64,000 nt of DNA from Thamnidium elegans (lineage: Eukaryota > Mucoromycota > Mucoromycetes > Mucorales > Mucoraceae). This document shows positions 1-12,112 of this stretch, piece by piece. A model generated the notes under the pieces. That model was not told the origin of the DNA and did no database searches. It saw only the letters and a list, made by a program, of their open reading frames with translations. The stretch is taken from contig JAIXMG010000011.1 in the NCBI GenBank assembly GCA_025201345.1, positions 620,001-684,000 of the forward strand. Direction: 5' to 3'. The position numbers and the translations under genes were made by a program. The stretch's first letter is position 1. Every line of letters begins with the position of its first letter.

Positions 1-144
1 TCATGACAACAATAAGATATATATAATAAATAATAACCCAGTAAAACAACAACTCTACCTCATCTCTTGACGTCTCCATGGCAGCGAAAACAATATAAAA
101 AAAAAATAAAGAATAGTTGAATTGAACTGTATCTTTTTTTGTAG

Positions 145-578
145 GTAAGGGACAACCTAGAGGTTTGAACGCAGCTCGTAAGCTCCGTATTCATCGTCGT
201 GATCAACGTTGGGCTGATAAGCAATACAAGAAGAGAGCTCTCGGAACTGCTTTCCGTTCTTCTCCCTTCGGTGGTTCTTCTCACGCCAAGGGTATCGTTC
301 TCGAAAAGATTGGTGTTGAAGCCAAGCAACCTAACTCTGCTATTCGTAAGTGTGTTCGTGTTCAACTTATCAAGAACGGTAAGAAGGTTACTGCTTTCGT
401 TCCCAATGATGGTTGTTTAAACTATGTTGATGAGAATGACGAGGTCTTGATTGCCGGTTTCGGTCGTAAGGGTCGCGCTATTGGTGATATTCCTGGTGTC
501 CGTTTCAAGATTGTTAAGGTCGCTGGTGTCTCTCTTCTTGCTCTTTATAAGGAAAAGAAGGAGAAGCCTAGATCATAA
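145..578 (+). CDS. RPS23: 40S ribosomal protein S23 (uS12), last exon; 5' end missing
   Basis: Small-subunit ribosomal protein of the decoding centre. A splice acceptor (poly-T then GTAG) ends at 144. From 145 the frame reads (G)[14 protein letters not shown] and ends ...KEKKEKPRS with the stop at 576-578. With the missing Met and first Gly base(s), the protein would be 145 aa, the usual eukaryotic length. The conserved decoding loop QPNSAIRKC is present; its proline is the residue hydroxylated in other eukaryotes. The first exon (at least ATGG) must lie upstream: the ATG at 78 is followed by GGCA, not a donor, and a possible donor at 51 would leave it outside the window. The family call is secure; the gene is partial only because of the window edge. 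Confidence 0.95.
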
Positions 579-699
579 ATAATTTATTTTTTTACTCAAA
601 AAAAAATATATTCTTTTTCGCTTTCTTATGTGAAAGTAAATAAAAAAAAACTACAGTTTTCTCTCTCTTCTTTAATCATGTATGTATGAACTTGTTAGA

Positions 700-716
700 T
701 GTTTCTGGTTGATTCT
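700..716 (+). promoter_or_regulatory. possible heat-shock element upstream of the Hsp40 gene
   Basis: TTCtgGTTgaTTC at 703-715 has two TTC units in HSE spacing around a middle GTT where GAA would be ideal. It lies about 195 bases upstream of a Sis1-type Hsp40 gene, and that class is usually HSF-controlled. A single imperfect match in AT-rich DNA is weak evidence. Confidence 0.25.
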
Positions 717-907
717 CGTATAATTTGAGTTTTAAAAAGTAAAAAGTTGTTCATGGGAATTTACACGGTTTAATTGGTTAAAATGGATAGAATATGGTGG
801 AACTTCGTGATTTTTTTTTTGCATATAAAAAGCATTAAAAAAATCCCTTGTAATTACTTTTTTCTTTTCTATTGTGTTGTATTACATACAAAAAAAAAAT
901 ATTCAAT

Positions 908-2055
908 ATGGGTAAAGACTATTACGCTATCCTTGGTATCTCTAGAGACGCAGACGAAGATACGATTAAAAAAGCTTATCGTAAATTAGGTAAAAGATTG
1001 AACTGCACATATTAATATAGTATTGACACTAACATTTTAAAACAGCATTAAAATGGCATCCCGATAGAAACAAAGATAAATCAGATGTAGCAAACGCAAA
1101 GTTTCAAGAAATAGGTGAAGCTTATGAAGTTCTAAGTGATAAAAATAAGCGAGCCATCTTTGATCAGTATGGTGAAGAAGGTCTTAAAGGACGTGGTCCC
1201 GTACCAGACGAAGCTGGTGGTGCTGGCGGTTTCCCAGGTGGTTTCCCAGGCGGTGGAGGCGGAACTTTTCATTTCACTTCAGGTGGTGGTGGTGGAGCTG
1301 GTGGGTTCCATCCTTCCGATGCTGATGATATCTTTAAACACTTCTTTGCTTCATTTGGTGGAGGTGGTGGCGGTATGGGCGGTATGGGCGGTATGGGCGG
1401 TATGGGTGGTATGGACGATGGTATGGGTGGTTTCTCTTTTGGTGGCGGTGGTGGAATGCCTCGTGCCAGTCGTGGTTTTGGTCAACAACAACGTCAATAT
1501 GCTACACCGGAAAAACCTCCTGCTATCAAACGTCCTTTACCTATCTCGCTTGAAGACCTCTATAAAGGTGCTGTGAAACGTTTGAAGGTGACTCGTAAAT
1601 TACGTGATGCTTCCACTGGTCGTCCCGTATCTGCTGATAAAATTTTAACTATCAACGTTAAACCTGGTTGGAAAGCCGGTACCAAAATTAAATTCGAAGG
1701 TGAAGGTGACGAACTTGAAAATGGTCAAACCCAAGATATCGAATTTATTGTCGAAGAAAAATCTCACGCACAATATAAACGTGAAGGCGATAATTTACGT
1801 ATTACAATTCAACTTACGCTAGTAGAAGCTTTAACTGGATTCCGTAAAACTATTAAAACTCTTGACGATCGCACTCTAAGTGTCAACAATACTAAATCAG
1901 TCATTCATTCTGGGCAAGAATCTCGTGTTGCTAATGAAGGTATGCCTAACTCCAAAACTGGAAGAAAAGGCGATTTAATTATTACATATGACGTTAAATT
2001 CCCTACTTCTTTAACCGACGAGCAAAAGGAAGGTATCAAGAAACTGCTAGGTTAA
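908..2055 (+). CDS. Type II Hsp40 co-chaperone (Sis1/DNAJB1-like)
   Basis: Cytosolic/nuclear J-domain protein that delivers clients to Hsp70 and stimulates its ATPase. Exons 908-989 and 1046-2055 join in frame (363 aa) across a 56-nt intron with a CTAAC branch site. The J domain begins [11 protein letters not shown] and carries the catalytic HPD at residues 32-34 ([10 protein letters not shown]). A G/F-rich linker follows with four tandem GGM units near 1375-1405. The C-terminal client-binding domains start at [13 protein letters not shown] and there is no zinc-finger CxxCxGxG repeat, so it is class B. The protein ends KEGIKKLLG. The symbol SIS1 would fit by orthology but is not certain. Confidence 0.93.
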
Positions 2056-2295
2056 AAAAAAAACAGTACATTTTTTGTTAGATATCATTTCTCTCGTATT
2101 CATTCTCATCATCCCTCTTCTTTTTATAATGTATATATAAATAAAAACATTTTTTTGTTGTATTTTAGTTAAGTATTACATCATTTATTCGTCTTAAAGT
2201 CCGAGTTTGTGGTACCCACACATACAATAACAATTTATTTTCCTTTATTTGTACAATACTAATATTTTATTTCGTAACATTAAAAAAAAAAAAAC

Positions 2296-4692
2296 TTATT
2301 TCTTGGAGACATCAGCCTTAGAAGCCATGGTAGCAGCCTTACCGTCAGGAATACGAATAAAGTGAGCAGGTTCAGTGGCAGTAGCAGGAGCATCAAGAAT
2401 AAAGTAACCCTTACGCTCGAATTGGAAGATATCACCCTTCTTCAAATCTCTAATGTTACCATCAGCAATAGCAGCATATCTGAACTCACTTTCGGGAGTA
2501 ACGAGATCCTTAACCTCATCACCTTCCTCGACCTTCTTCTTGGTAATCAAGTAATCGTAATCAAGCAAGAGACAATCAGTAGCATCCTCATCAACAGTTA
2601 ACCAAGTCAACTTCTTCTTGGTCTTCTTGAAATCACCAGCAAGATGAAGTTCCAAATCAATACTGGTAACTTCACCCTTACCGTCCTTAACGATCTTACG
2701 GACAAAGACATTTCCCCAATCCATTAAAGTAACTTCTTCACCATCTTCAAGGGACTTAGCATCTTCTTGATCCAAGTAAACCTTGGGACCGTAATGTGTC
2801 TTCTTGTTACCAAGTTCAAGGTTCTTCTTGTGAACAGGGTGTTCCTTAATTTCAGCAGTGGCACCAGCAACGTTACAGACAACGGCGCCTTCCTTAAGGA
2901 CAGCAACGTATCTAGGAGCAATAGGATCAATGATCTTTCTGTTTAATGCCCAGAGTTTGTCCCATTCTAAAAGTAAAGTGTTTTGAGAGGCACCTTGCAT
3001 CAAGATATATTGCTTTAAGGCTTCAATGGTCATACCACGACGACGGATACCACGGACAGTAGGGAAACGAGGATCGTCCCAACCAGCAACAAGACCTTGG
3101 TCAACAAACCATTGCAACTTTCTCTTGGAAAGAAGTGTATATACAAAGTTAATTCTACCGAAATCCCAAATGGTAACCTTACGCATACCAAGAGATTCAA
3201 GCATCCAGTCGTATTGAACGTTACGGTCACGGTATTCGTTAGTTCTTAAAGCATGAGAAACACCTTCAAGAGAATCAACAATAGGACAAGCAAAATCGTA
3301 GGTAGGGTAAACCTTCCACTTATCGCCAGTATAATGATGAGGGGTCAAGTTACAACGGTAAATAACAGGATCACGCATGGTACCGTTAGGACTGTTGTAA
3401 TCAATTTTGGCACGCAAACAGTTCTTTAATCCTTCTTCGGAACCCTTGGCCATCTCAGCGAAACGACGCAAGTTCTCTTCAATGGAGTTGTCACGACACT
3501 TGGAGGGGATACGAGCCGTACGCTCTTCACGCATAGTCAATTGTTCGGTATCATCACAGAATGCCTTACCGTCTTTAATTAACTTGAGGGCAAGTTCGTA
3601 CATTTGGTCAAAGAAATCAGATGTGTGAGAGACAACGGATGAATTAACACCGATTAAGGCAAGATCTTCCTTGATAGATTCCTCGTACTCGGACTTCTCT
3701 TTACTGGGGTTGGTATCGTCGAAACGAATAATCAATTTACCCTTATAGGTATCAGCAAAATATTGGTTTAAAAGAGCAGCCTTGGCGTGACCAATGTGAA
3801 GATAACCAGAAGGCTCAGGGGGGAAACGAGTACAGACCTTACCCATCATAGCATCAGTCAAACCAATTTCAAATTTACCTTGATCGGCAGCCTTAGAACC
3901 CTATAATATATAAAGTATGTATTGTCAATTAATTATCCCCTCCCTTTTTTTTTCTTTTTTTTTTTTTACCTTGTTGTTCTTTTCAGCCTTTTGAACGGCA
4001 GTTAAAGCATACTCAGAAGAGGAAAGAGAAGTAATGTATTCGAACCAACGAACAAGATAAGTACCGAGAGTTTCGGGCTTGGTCTTGACAATACGAGCGA
4101 AAACAGGAGAAGCTCTCAAGGTACCCCAGATAATAAAATCAGCGATGGTAACTTGGTATCCAACAATGTATGAACGAAGAGTTAAGTACTTGTTGAGTTC
4201 CTTGTAGGTAGCATCAAGTGCCTTGAAATCAGTGCTAGATAACTTGGATTCGGCAAAATCTAACCATTGATCGATCAAGGTAGAGCTAATAGGGTCCTCA
4301 GGGTTATAAAGACCGGATTCAGGGTTAAGTCTAGCAATAAGTCTAGCAATGGCGTTGTTGGACTCGTAAGTTTCACTACAAGGAAAAAGGAGTCGTTTAG
4401 AAAGAGGGACGGTGAGTTGTATATATCATAGTAGCTTACCCGTTATATGTAATAGAAGCAGCAGGCTTAGAAGAACCCTCAAGGCTCTTACCCTCACGAA
4501 GTTCGATCTCCACAGATCCCTTCTTGACAGCATTCACTTGAGCAGCAACAGCGAGAACACCTTTTTTTTTTTTTACGTGTTTCGTTAGTTATTTTTTTTT
4601 TTTATCGCGTATTTCTTTTTATTTTTTAAAGTGTACGTACCGTAACTGAAAGGTGATGCTTTAGAAGCAACAACAAGTTTTAAACCACTCAT
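2296..4692 (-). CDS. GUS1: Glutamyl-tRNA synthetase, cytosolic
   Basis: Charges tRNA-Glu with glutamate. Four exons on the minus strand (4692-4641, 4560-4440, 4375-3970, 3900-2296) sum to a clean 727-aa frame, close to yeast Gus1. An N-terminal GST-like domain (about residues 1-180), used elsewhere to bind a tRNA-import/MARS scaffold, precedes the class I catalytic core. The HIGH motif is seen in PPEPSGYLHIGHAKAA and the KMSKS equivalent in LLSKRKLQW, followed by the archaeal/eukaryotic-type beta-barrel anticodon-binding domain. Starts at MSGLKLVVASK. A GlnRS is possible in principle, but the N-terminal GST-like domain and the overall match to Gus1 favour GluRS. Confidence 0.92.
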
Positions 4693-6034
4693 TATTATCA
4701 AAAATAAAGTATGAAGAAGAAATTGGAAAAAAAATTATAATCCCTTGATATAAAAAAAAAAAAAAAAAGTGACTTGTTTTGACTCATTTAAGCTCATCTC
4801 CAAGAGGTACCTTCATCGAAAAACTACTTGTTAAAAGTATAAACAAATAAAAGGTATTGTCTTACTGGATAAAGGTGTTATGGGGTGATTTTCTATAATA
4901 TACTTTCGGTTATCTGCAAGCATTGTATATAAAACGAATTTCATTTTTTTTTTTTGGCAAGTATCAAAAATTATATGTAGCGTTTGAACGATCTGGTTAT
5001 TCCATGGTAACAAACATCACTGATTTCTCTTTATGGAAATACTATAGCTCTCAAAACCTGCGGCAAGATATCCAGTCTCCCCCTCTGTCGCCAAGTGCCC
5101 CTGGATGTGTCGTATGTACCTAAATTCTCGCACTTCCGTTGTCTCTCTGATTGTATTCCTACTAAAAAAAGGTCCTTCTCGAGTATGGTATAGTCCCTTC
5201 CTCGACTTGTTCAATATGCAGCCGTGATACCGACAATAGACATCATTTTCTGGTAGGATGCAATATTAAATAGAGGTTTTGGAAACAAGTCTTAAAACTT
5301 TATTTTCCTCATATTGGTCTTTCTTCCAAAGACATATACAAATCAATTCGACATCTAAAGGTTCCTCAAGGTATTCAGTCCTTTCCACTAGTTTATACTA
5401 ACTGCAGATTATTTACTGGCAACATGAAAACGATCACCTGTCCATTTATGCTCTTTCACGAATAGAACCATCATTTTTACGGATAATTATTCGCATCGAG
5501 TGATTACTCCATTCAACAACAGATTAGTTTAGTTCCTTTTTTTCTCTCCTCCTTTTAATATTGTTATTCCATATCGCTCATAAGGCATTCCACGATGCAC
5601 GGCTTCGAAAGAAATGAGGAAGAAAGGGATTTAAATTAGTTTAGTGTTATATAAAAAAAAATAAAGCGCAGCTCTGAGAGCATTTACCACATCTCGATTG
5701 TCCTTAACATGTAACAAAAGTTGTTAAAAATCAAATATTTAGATTACAAAGTGTAGATTTCACGGCTGTACCAGAGAAAAGTATACTTTATATAATGATG
5801 ATCCAGTAACCTTATTTACATAATCAAGGCTGTCAATTATTATGTCAAAGGTTAAACTAAATAAGCCAAACATAGGTATTACATTTTGCTGTAAAAAGAA
5901 CAGTAAGCTTTACTAAGAAAATTATGAATAAATTATTAAAAATGAAAAACCATTAGAGTAATGTTTATATTTAATGTGAATTTAGGGTAGATATTACCTT
6001 TCTCTTTTTAAATCGTCCGCTTAAAATGTTTTGT
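4693..6034 (+). other. Gene-free stretch between GUS1 and a dispersed repeat
   Basis: I see no convincing coding frame, tRNA or transposon protein here. The short ORFs near 4831-5214 lack family features. The first bases hold the GUS1 promoter, with T/A runs. Confidence 0.5.
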
Positions 6035-7520
6035 CTGGATTTGTAAATTTGCATGATTTGTTTACTTTGAACTAAAGCTAAAAATATTGAAATGGTATAA
6101 TCTTTTATTTTATCCTATTGATAATTGTCAATAAAAATATTAATCATATCTATAGTTATAGCTTAAACGTATTAGTAAAAAGTAATAAAGAAATGCTATT
6201 TTACAAATAAAAAAAAAACATATGAAAACCATCCTCTGACCAAGCTTTCCTTTCATTGGCCCAAAGTTTTGTGACGAAGTCTTTTTTTTTTTTTCTCTTT
6301 TAAAGACGAAACTCTCCCTTTTTTTCTCTGGCTCTTTATTCTTTCAAGCTACTTTGGTTTCTCATCGGCAGTTCCATTTGAAATGATTTGCTACCTCTTA
6401 CTTCTCCTCTATAGTCAATTCAACATTGCTATGGTTGTTTGTCATCCTGTTCTGGCACCATTAGTTTTGGTCAGGAACTGACGATCTTTTTTTATTTTTT
6501 ATTTTTTAATAAGGAAAAAAAGCATTGCTTTCCCGTGTTAAGTGGGCATGCTGGGGTGAAAAAGCGTGGTTTCCCGTGTCGTCTTGGGCATGCTGGTGTA
6601 TGTATGTGTGTATGTGTATGTGTATGTGTATGTTTATGTGTATGTGTGTGTATATGTGTGTGTCTTCTTCTTCATGTCTTTATTTTTTTATGAGTTTTTA
6701 TCTCTCTGGGTGGCCACCCTCTTTTTTTTATTGGTACGTATGCATATATTTATAACATTTTATAAGATACTAACTTTTTATTCTATTAGTGTTTTTAAGT
6801 GTTAAGTTTTTTTTTGTGTGGTACGTATAATATATATACATATTTATTCATAAAACACTAACATATTATTTTGCGTAGTCTTTTTGTCTTCTTTTTTTTT
6901 TTTTTGCATAATCCTTTTTCTTTTTTTTTTGGTGGTGGAAATTCTCTGGTACGTTTGTTCTGGTGTATATGTTGTTGGTGCTTGGCTTACTTTTGGTAAT
7001 TATTTTATATTAACTTCATCAATATACGTATTACTAATTTTTTTGTTCCCAGGTTGCTTTGTTCTTGTGTATTTGCTCTGGAGTTTTGTTGTTCTGGTGT
7101 GAGTTATAATAGGTTTGGCAGTCAGCTCCTGTAATGGGATTTAAGACTTTTATGATACAAGATTCTTTGTCCAAACAAAAGAATCGGGAGCATGGTCGAC
7201 TTTAACAGCCGAGCTTATTATTTTGTCTTTAAGGATGAGCTAGAAGTAAGGCCTCCTACTTGAAGGAAACTTCATATATACCCAGAAGTATAAGGAGGAC
7301 TTCATTTGAGAACCACTTTGAGATTCCCGTTTGGAGTAGCTTGTATTTTATTTTATTTTTGAAACGAATGTTTCTCAAATGATTAATTTTTTGATACCAA
7401 TATACTTCTGTCTTCGGACACAGGTATATTAAAATAATAATGAAAACGAAAAATAAAACCTTATGAATGATATACTGAGTTGTTTAGTCTCAAGTCCTTT
7501 TAACAATGCTTCTGTGCATT
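6035..7520 (+). repeat. Dispersed 1.5-kb repeat, copy A
   Basis: Starts CTGGATTTGTAAATTTGCAT and ends near ...CAATGCTTCTGTGCAT. The same sequence occurs inverted at 62367-63826, and its first ~270 bp recur at 25578-25846 in direct orientation. Inside are two copies of a GGGCATGCTGG unit, a TATGTG/TGTATG microsatellite (about 6597-6663) and a TATACCCAGAAGTATAAGG palindrome-like region. The short ORFs over it are low-complexity. No transposase or reverse transcriptase was seen, so it may be a non-autonomous element or an untranslated part of a larger one. Confidence 0.8.
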
Positions 7521-8716
7521 TGTAGTTATTGTTGCTTTCTTTTACGCGTCTTCAGTGTATAGGTAGCTCGAACTATGGTTCGTACTTTTCTTTTTACACG
7601 TCTGTTTCTTATGGTAGTTTCAATACAAATGGATATACAACTATTTTGATGTTATCTGTTTTTTTTTAAAAAAAAAATGTAACGGTATTGGCACATGTTT
7701 AAAAGAAAGTAAGCCTAGCCGGAGATTTGCGTAAAACTTCCTGGAGAAACCCACCCTTAAATAGGGCGGCTACTGTAATGAAGTGCCAAGTGTACCACGA
7801 CTAATTAAATACCTTTATTGTGCAGTAATGGTGGGGCGCGTTCTAGATAATAGAGCTTAGACTAAACAAGCAGTCAGAGATAAGACACGGGGTAGCTCAA
7901 GTCATTCGGTAGCTCAATTGAGTCTTTTATTTTATTACTAAGCAATGAAATAGGAGTAGCCATAGTTTGATAGTATATATATAAAAGCGATACTTTATTT
8001 GTTTATTACATATTTCGTTTTTGTTTACAAGGATATTTATCATATCTAATTTTCAATCAACTGTCAAAGTAAGCAGATCGAATTTTTCTTTTTTAGTGGT
8101 CAGACAAATTACGGTGAGAATTTATAAAGGATGTCAAGTCAGTAGCCTGTTACAAAAAAATAAATAAATTAATATGTGTGTACACATCCAGCTAAATTAA
8201 CTTGTATAACGTGGTAAGTTTGAGATCCTTCATCCCTCTCCTCGTCTCCTCACTAGACTTGTTAAACCAAACATTGTACGTTTAACGCAAAGCGAACACA
8301 GTAATGGCATGGCGGCCCAAGGTCCTTTCAAAGCCTATCGATTCGTTTTTTTTTTTTTTTTTTTTTTACTAGAACTGCTTTACGATTTCAATAATCATAA
8401 TTTTCTTCGTTGTGCTAGCTTCCGAAATTACTAAAGTATTTTGCTAAATAATTTTATGATGGCAGAGATCGAGTTTTCTCAACATAGAGGGTTAAACAAT
8501 AGTTTTGGGCTGAGATCGATTTAGAGGTGAGATAACGAATATAGATAATATGGGGATGGTAGATTCAAATAAATAAAATAATTACACTGTTTCGCTGCTA
8601 ATTTAAAGAGGTGCACTTATTTTGAGCTAATTTGAGTCGATTAGCTCTAAGCAACTCTGATTAGCTCCAAGCAGCTACTCTGATGCAACTTAATAACTAC
8701 GAAATAACAATGTAAG
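7521..8716 (+). other. Gene-free stretch with unclassified GC-richer patch
   Basis: No coding frame recognised. Bases 7705-7930 are noticeably less AT-rich and carry short near-repeats (GGTAGCTCAAGTC / GGTAGCTCAATTGAGTC). Around 8620-8690 there are short direct repeats of GATTAGCTC(T/C)AAGCA. These could be transposon termini, but no partner copy was found in the window. Confidence 0.4.
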
Positions 8717-9012
8717 TTATTGGTTTTCCCGAAGTTTCCTATGAGATTTTTGTAACTTCGAGAAATCCTTTACAAGAGCAAACGCCTCAAAAGCATTACT
8801 ATCTTTACTATAAGCTTCAATATAACGGAAGCTTTTATTAAAAAAGCACCAGCTAAGTAAAGGAGTTTCACCAGGAGGGCTTGCACTATCAAGAAATCCA
8901 TTGATATTATTATCTAGCGATTTAAAATTGTAATTACACTTTTGTCTTGCAACCTTCTTTGCGGTCCCCAGAAACGCTCAATTGGGTTACATTCACAATG
9001 ATAGCGATAAGA
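8717..9012 (-). pseudogene. IS630/Tc1-type DDE transposase C-terminal relic
   Basis: Read on the minus strand, the frame gives YHCECNPIERFWGPQRR, the signature of the last acidic residue of DDE_3 transposases (H-C-E-x-NPIE-x-x-W). After a frameshift near 8910 it continues DSASPPGETPLLSWCFFNKS and SFRYIEAYSKDSNAFEAF to a stop at 8717-8719. Only the C-terminal ~95 residues are visible and no upstream catalytic part was found, so this is a dead fragment. Family assigned by eye from the motif. Confidence 0.65.
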
Positions 9013-9500
9013 TAGAATAAAGCAATTTTTTTTTTAATAACTGCTTAATAAGATTATATAAAAACAAAGCAAAGAAAAACTATCTATTTCAAACTGACAA
9101 TTTACGTACGACGGAGATTCTGAGTACTACGTAAAAGGTTATTACTGCTTTTAATAACTAACATGCGATGAACAATAAATTTTTTGTGTCGCTGTCACAA
9201 TACCGATCAAACTTTAAATAACGTTTTTGAAAAGCGTAAAGACATTATGCCAAAAACATTAAATACATTGTTTTAGTAGTAATCTTTCACACATTTTCCA
9301 CTGATTGTTTTATGTTTAAAACGGTTTGCTATCATGTTTAATCAAAATGAAAACAAAAAGAAAAATCGAGGTTAAAAATGTATATTTAAAAGTAGATGCA
9401 CGTTACAAGGTACGATAAAAAAGAATATACCTGTCCCTGTCAAGGTAATAATGAATTATATGCTGTATATACCTCTTTATAACCTTTTTCTTTCTTATAG

Positions 9501-9900
9501 ATAAAGAGAAGACAATGGTTGCGACGGCGAAAAAAATCCTTAGTTGTATTAGTAGATGAATTCCGTACGCCAATAACATGTTCAGAGTGCCAGGGCATTC
9601 TACACAACAAATATCGAGAGTAAGTCTATTTTTTTTTTTTTTTTTTTTGACAGTTCCAGACACTAACTACTTTTTTTTCTTTGGGCAGAAAAAAAGGCGG
9701 CGAAAAAAGCTACGAATCTTTAAGTATGTCTAATTACCCCCCTAGTGATTATGTACATATGCTAATATCATTAAAGTTTACTGTTTAAAAGTTTGCAAAA
9801 ACTTGTTTAGATGGTAAGAAAATTTGGCATCGAGATATCAACGTCTTTATAAATATCAAAAGTATCGTGATGAATTATATCAAGATATCCATCGTTATGC
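9501..9900 (+). pseudogene. Fanzor/TnpB-like nuclease relic: RuvC and zinc-ribbon end
   Basis: After an acceptor at 9500 the frame reads LVVLVDEFRTPITCSECQG, matching the VDEyrTSxxCsxCg element of TnpB/Fanzor proteins. A donor at 9620 (GTAAGT), an acceptor at ~9673 and another short intron (donor GTATGT near 9724, acceptor before 9778) lead to YCLKVCK, the second zinc-ribbon cysteine. One surplus A in a five-A run (~9796-9800) breaks the expected CKTC. The next frame gives CLDGKKIWHRDINVFINI, matching the RuvC-III WxRDxNAaxNI motif. No upstream exons (RuvC-I/II) were identified, so this is a truncated, frameshifted relic. Intron placement is inferred. Confidence 0.6.
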
Positions 9901-10109
9901 CGCGGTACACCAGCTGTAATTATACCTGCAGCCACCAGCCATTTGGGAACGTCTTTCTACGCTTTAAAAGAAGTCACGTTTTTTTTTTTACGGTGTTTTA
10001 GGACTGCCCTTTCTCAGAAGCCATTTTCCATATTATTTTTTTTTTTTTTAAATGCCAGAACAGGAAAACTCTAAAAAACTCTTTTTTCATACAACCACAA
10101 TTAGAAAAA

Positions 10110-11697
10110 ATGTCTGGAGGTATTCAAAAAAAGAGAAGTCAACCTAGTCGTAAGGGTAAGAAGGCATGGCGTAAGAATGTCGATATTACCGATATTGAGG
10201 AAGGTCAAGAGGAGTTACGTTCCATTGAAAGAATTGTGTAAGTTTTTTTTTTTGTTTTTTTTTTTTCATAAAAAGAAAAAAGTTGATCTCTTTTTTCAGA
10301 TCTCGATCAAGATCTAAACTTTTTTTTCGTATTTTATTAGTGGTCATAATAAAGAGTTAAAGAACGAAGAACTTTTCACTATTGATGTTGCTGGTGATAG
10401 TGGTGGTAAGTCTTTTTTTTTTTTTTTTAGAAAAAAAAAATCTTCAACCCCTTTATTTTATTTTTTTTCACTAACACAAAAAAAAAAAAAAAAAAAAAAA
10501 AAAATAGTTAAGCGTAAGCTTGCAAAGGATAGACCTCTTCGTATCGACCAAATTTTAGACCAAAGATCTGCTGTACCAGCCGTCAAGTCCAAAAACGCTT
10601 TTAAAAAGCCCGAGACTACTCAAGTCATTGAATCCAAGCATGAATTCAAGTCAGTCGACAAGATCTTGAAGCGTAAGTCCGATGCACCTATTAAACCTGT
10701 CAGCAAAAAGAAGGTTAAAGTCAGCACTGACAAGTCCTATGATCTCTGGGATGAGCCCGCTGCAGCTGAGCAACAACCCAACACCGACTTTTTGCCTGTC
10801 AAGGCCAAATTAAGAGTTCCCAAGACAGTAACTGAAAAGCCCGCTGGTTTGATTCATCTTGCTGCAGTAGACACACCTGAGGGAGGTCACTCTTATAACC
10901 CTGATGTGATTGAGCATCAAAAGTTGCTGGTCAAGGCTAACGAAGTTGAGGAGCGTAAGATCGAAGTCCTCAAGAAACTCCAGGAACAATTATCTTACCG
11001 TGATGAACTTAAATTACTTGCTGGTGAGTTATCTAATACCGAGATTACTGCTGAAGGTAAAATTATCTCTACTGCTGTTGATGAAGAAGAACAAGAAGAA
11101 GATTTGGAAGATAAGCCTACAGATGATAAAGCAACAAAGAAGCGTAAGGCTGCTGAACGTAAAACACGTGCTCAACGTCACAAGTCTCATCGTTTAGCCA
11201 CTGAAGAGTTAGAAAAGAAACAAAAGTTACAAGAGCGTGCAATTCGTCAACAAATTGATATCCTTCGTCAAATTGAAGAAGAACTTAAAATTAAAAATGA
11301 AGAGTTAAAGATAAATGCTGAAAAGAGAGGTGAACGTCAAGCAGAAGAAGAGAAGAAGGGTTTAAAGAAGTTGGGTAAATACACTGTACCAGAGTTACCT
11401 GTTGATGTTCAATTGACTGATGAATTATGTGAGACTCTTCGTCAGTTAAAGGTAAAATATACAAAAAAGTCATGTGTAATAGATTTTAATTTATATAAAT
11501 TAATAATTTATTTATAGCCTGAAGGAAACATGTTCCGTGAGAGATTCCATAGTATTCAAAAGCGTAATATTATTGAACCTAGAATACCTGTTATTCCCAG
11601 CCGAAAGTATAAGCTTAAGGAATATGAAAGAAGAGGTTACAAGAATTTTGATCAATTAGAAGATATTAAAAAGAAGAGAGCAACAAATAAGAAATAA
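10110..11697 (+). CDS. NOP53: Ribosome biogenesis protein Nop53/GLTSCR2 family
   Basis: Nucleolar factor for 60S maturation that in yeast brings the Mtr4-exosome to 7S pre-rRNA. Exons 10110-10237, 10341-10405, 10508-11451 and 11518-11697 give a clean 438-aa frame. Features are a basic N-terminus (MSGGIQKKRSQPSRKGKKAW), a Lys/Glu-rich coiled-coil centre (about residues 160-340), and the family's C-terminal block IIEPRIPVIPSRKYKLKEYE with ERRGYKNFDQ. Introns 1 and 2 carry very long T and A runs, including about 25 As just before the exon-3 acceptor. The short length compared with human PICT1 is normal for fungi. Confidence 0.88.
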
Positions 11698-11838
11698 TAA
11701 TAATACACGTATATATTTTTAAAATAAAAAAAGAAAAAAAAAAAAAAAAGAAAAAAAAAGAGTACAAGTAAAAGAAACAAATGCATTATATATATATATA
11801 TGAGTAAAAAAAGGGGGGGAGGGGGGAATATTTTTCTT

Positions 11839-12081
11839 TTAACCGTTAATAGACATGGGAGATCTACTAGGACTAGTAGAATAAAAGCAATACTTGTTAA
11901 CCAAGTCCATGTAAGATTGTGAGTTCAAGTCCATAAAAGTAGGAGAAGAAGCAAGTGGGGAATGACAAGATAAACCAGTAGGAGAAGAAGAAGATTTGCG
12001 TCTAATGATAGGGATAGGAATAGGTACAGAAGGCTTTGGAATTTGTTTTTTAGGAATAATAGTATTAGTACTAGTTGTTGC

Positions 12082-12112
<31 letters not shown>

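Noticed and set aside
78..81. ATGG at 78 as the first exon of RPS23
   Set aside because: It is followed by CAGC rather than a GT donor, so it cannot supply the ATG-G needed before the acceptor at 144.
6597..6663. Cys/Val/Met-rich ORFs (MCVCVCV...) over the TATGTG repeat
   Set aside because: Low-complexity microsatellite translation, present in all three frames and again in the inverted copy C.
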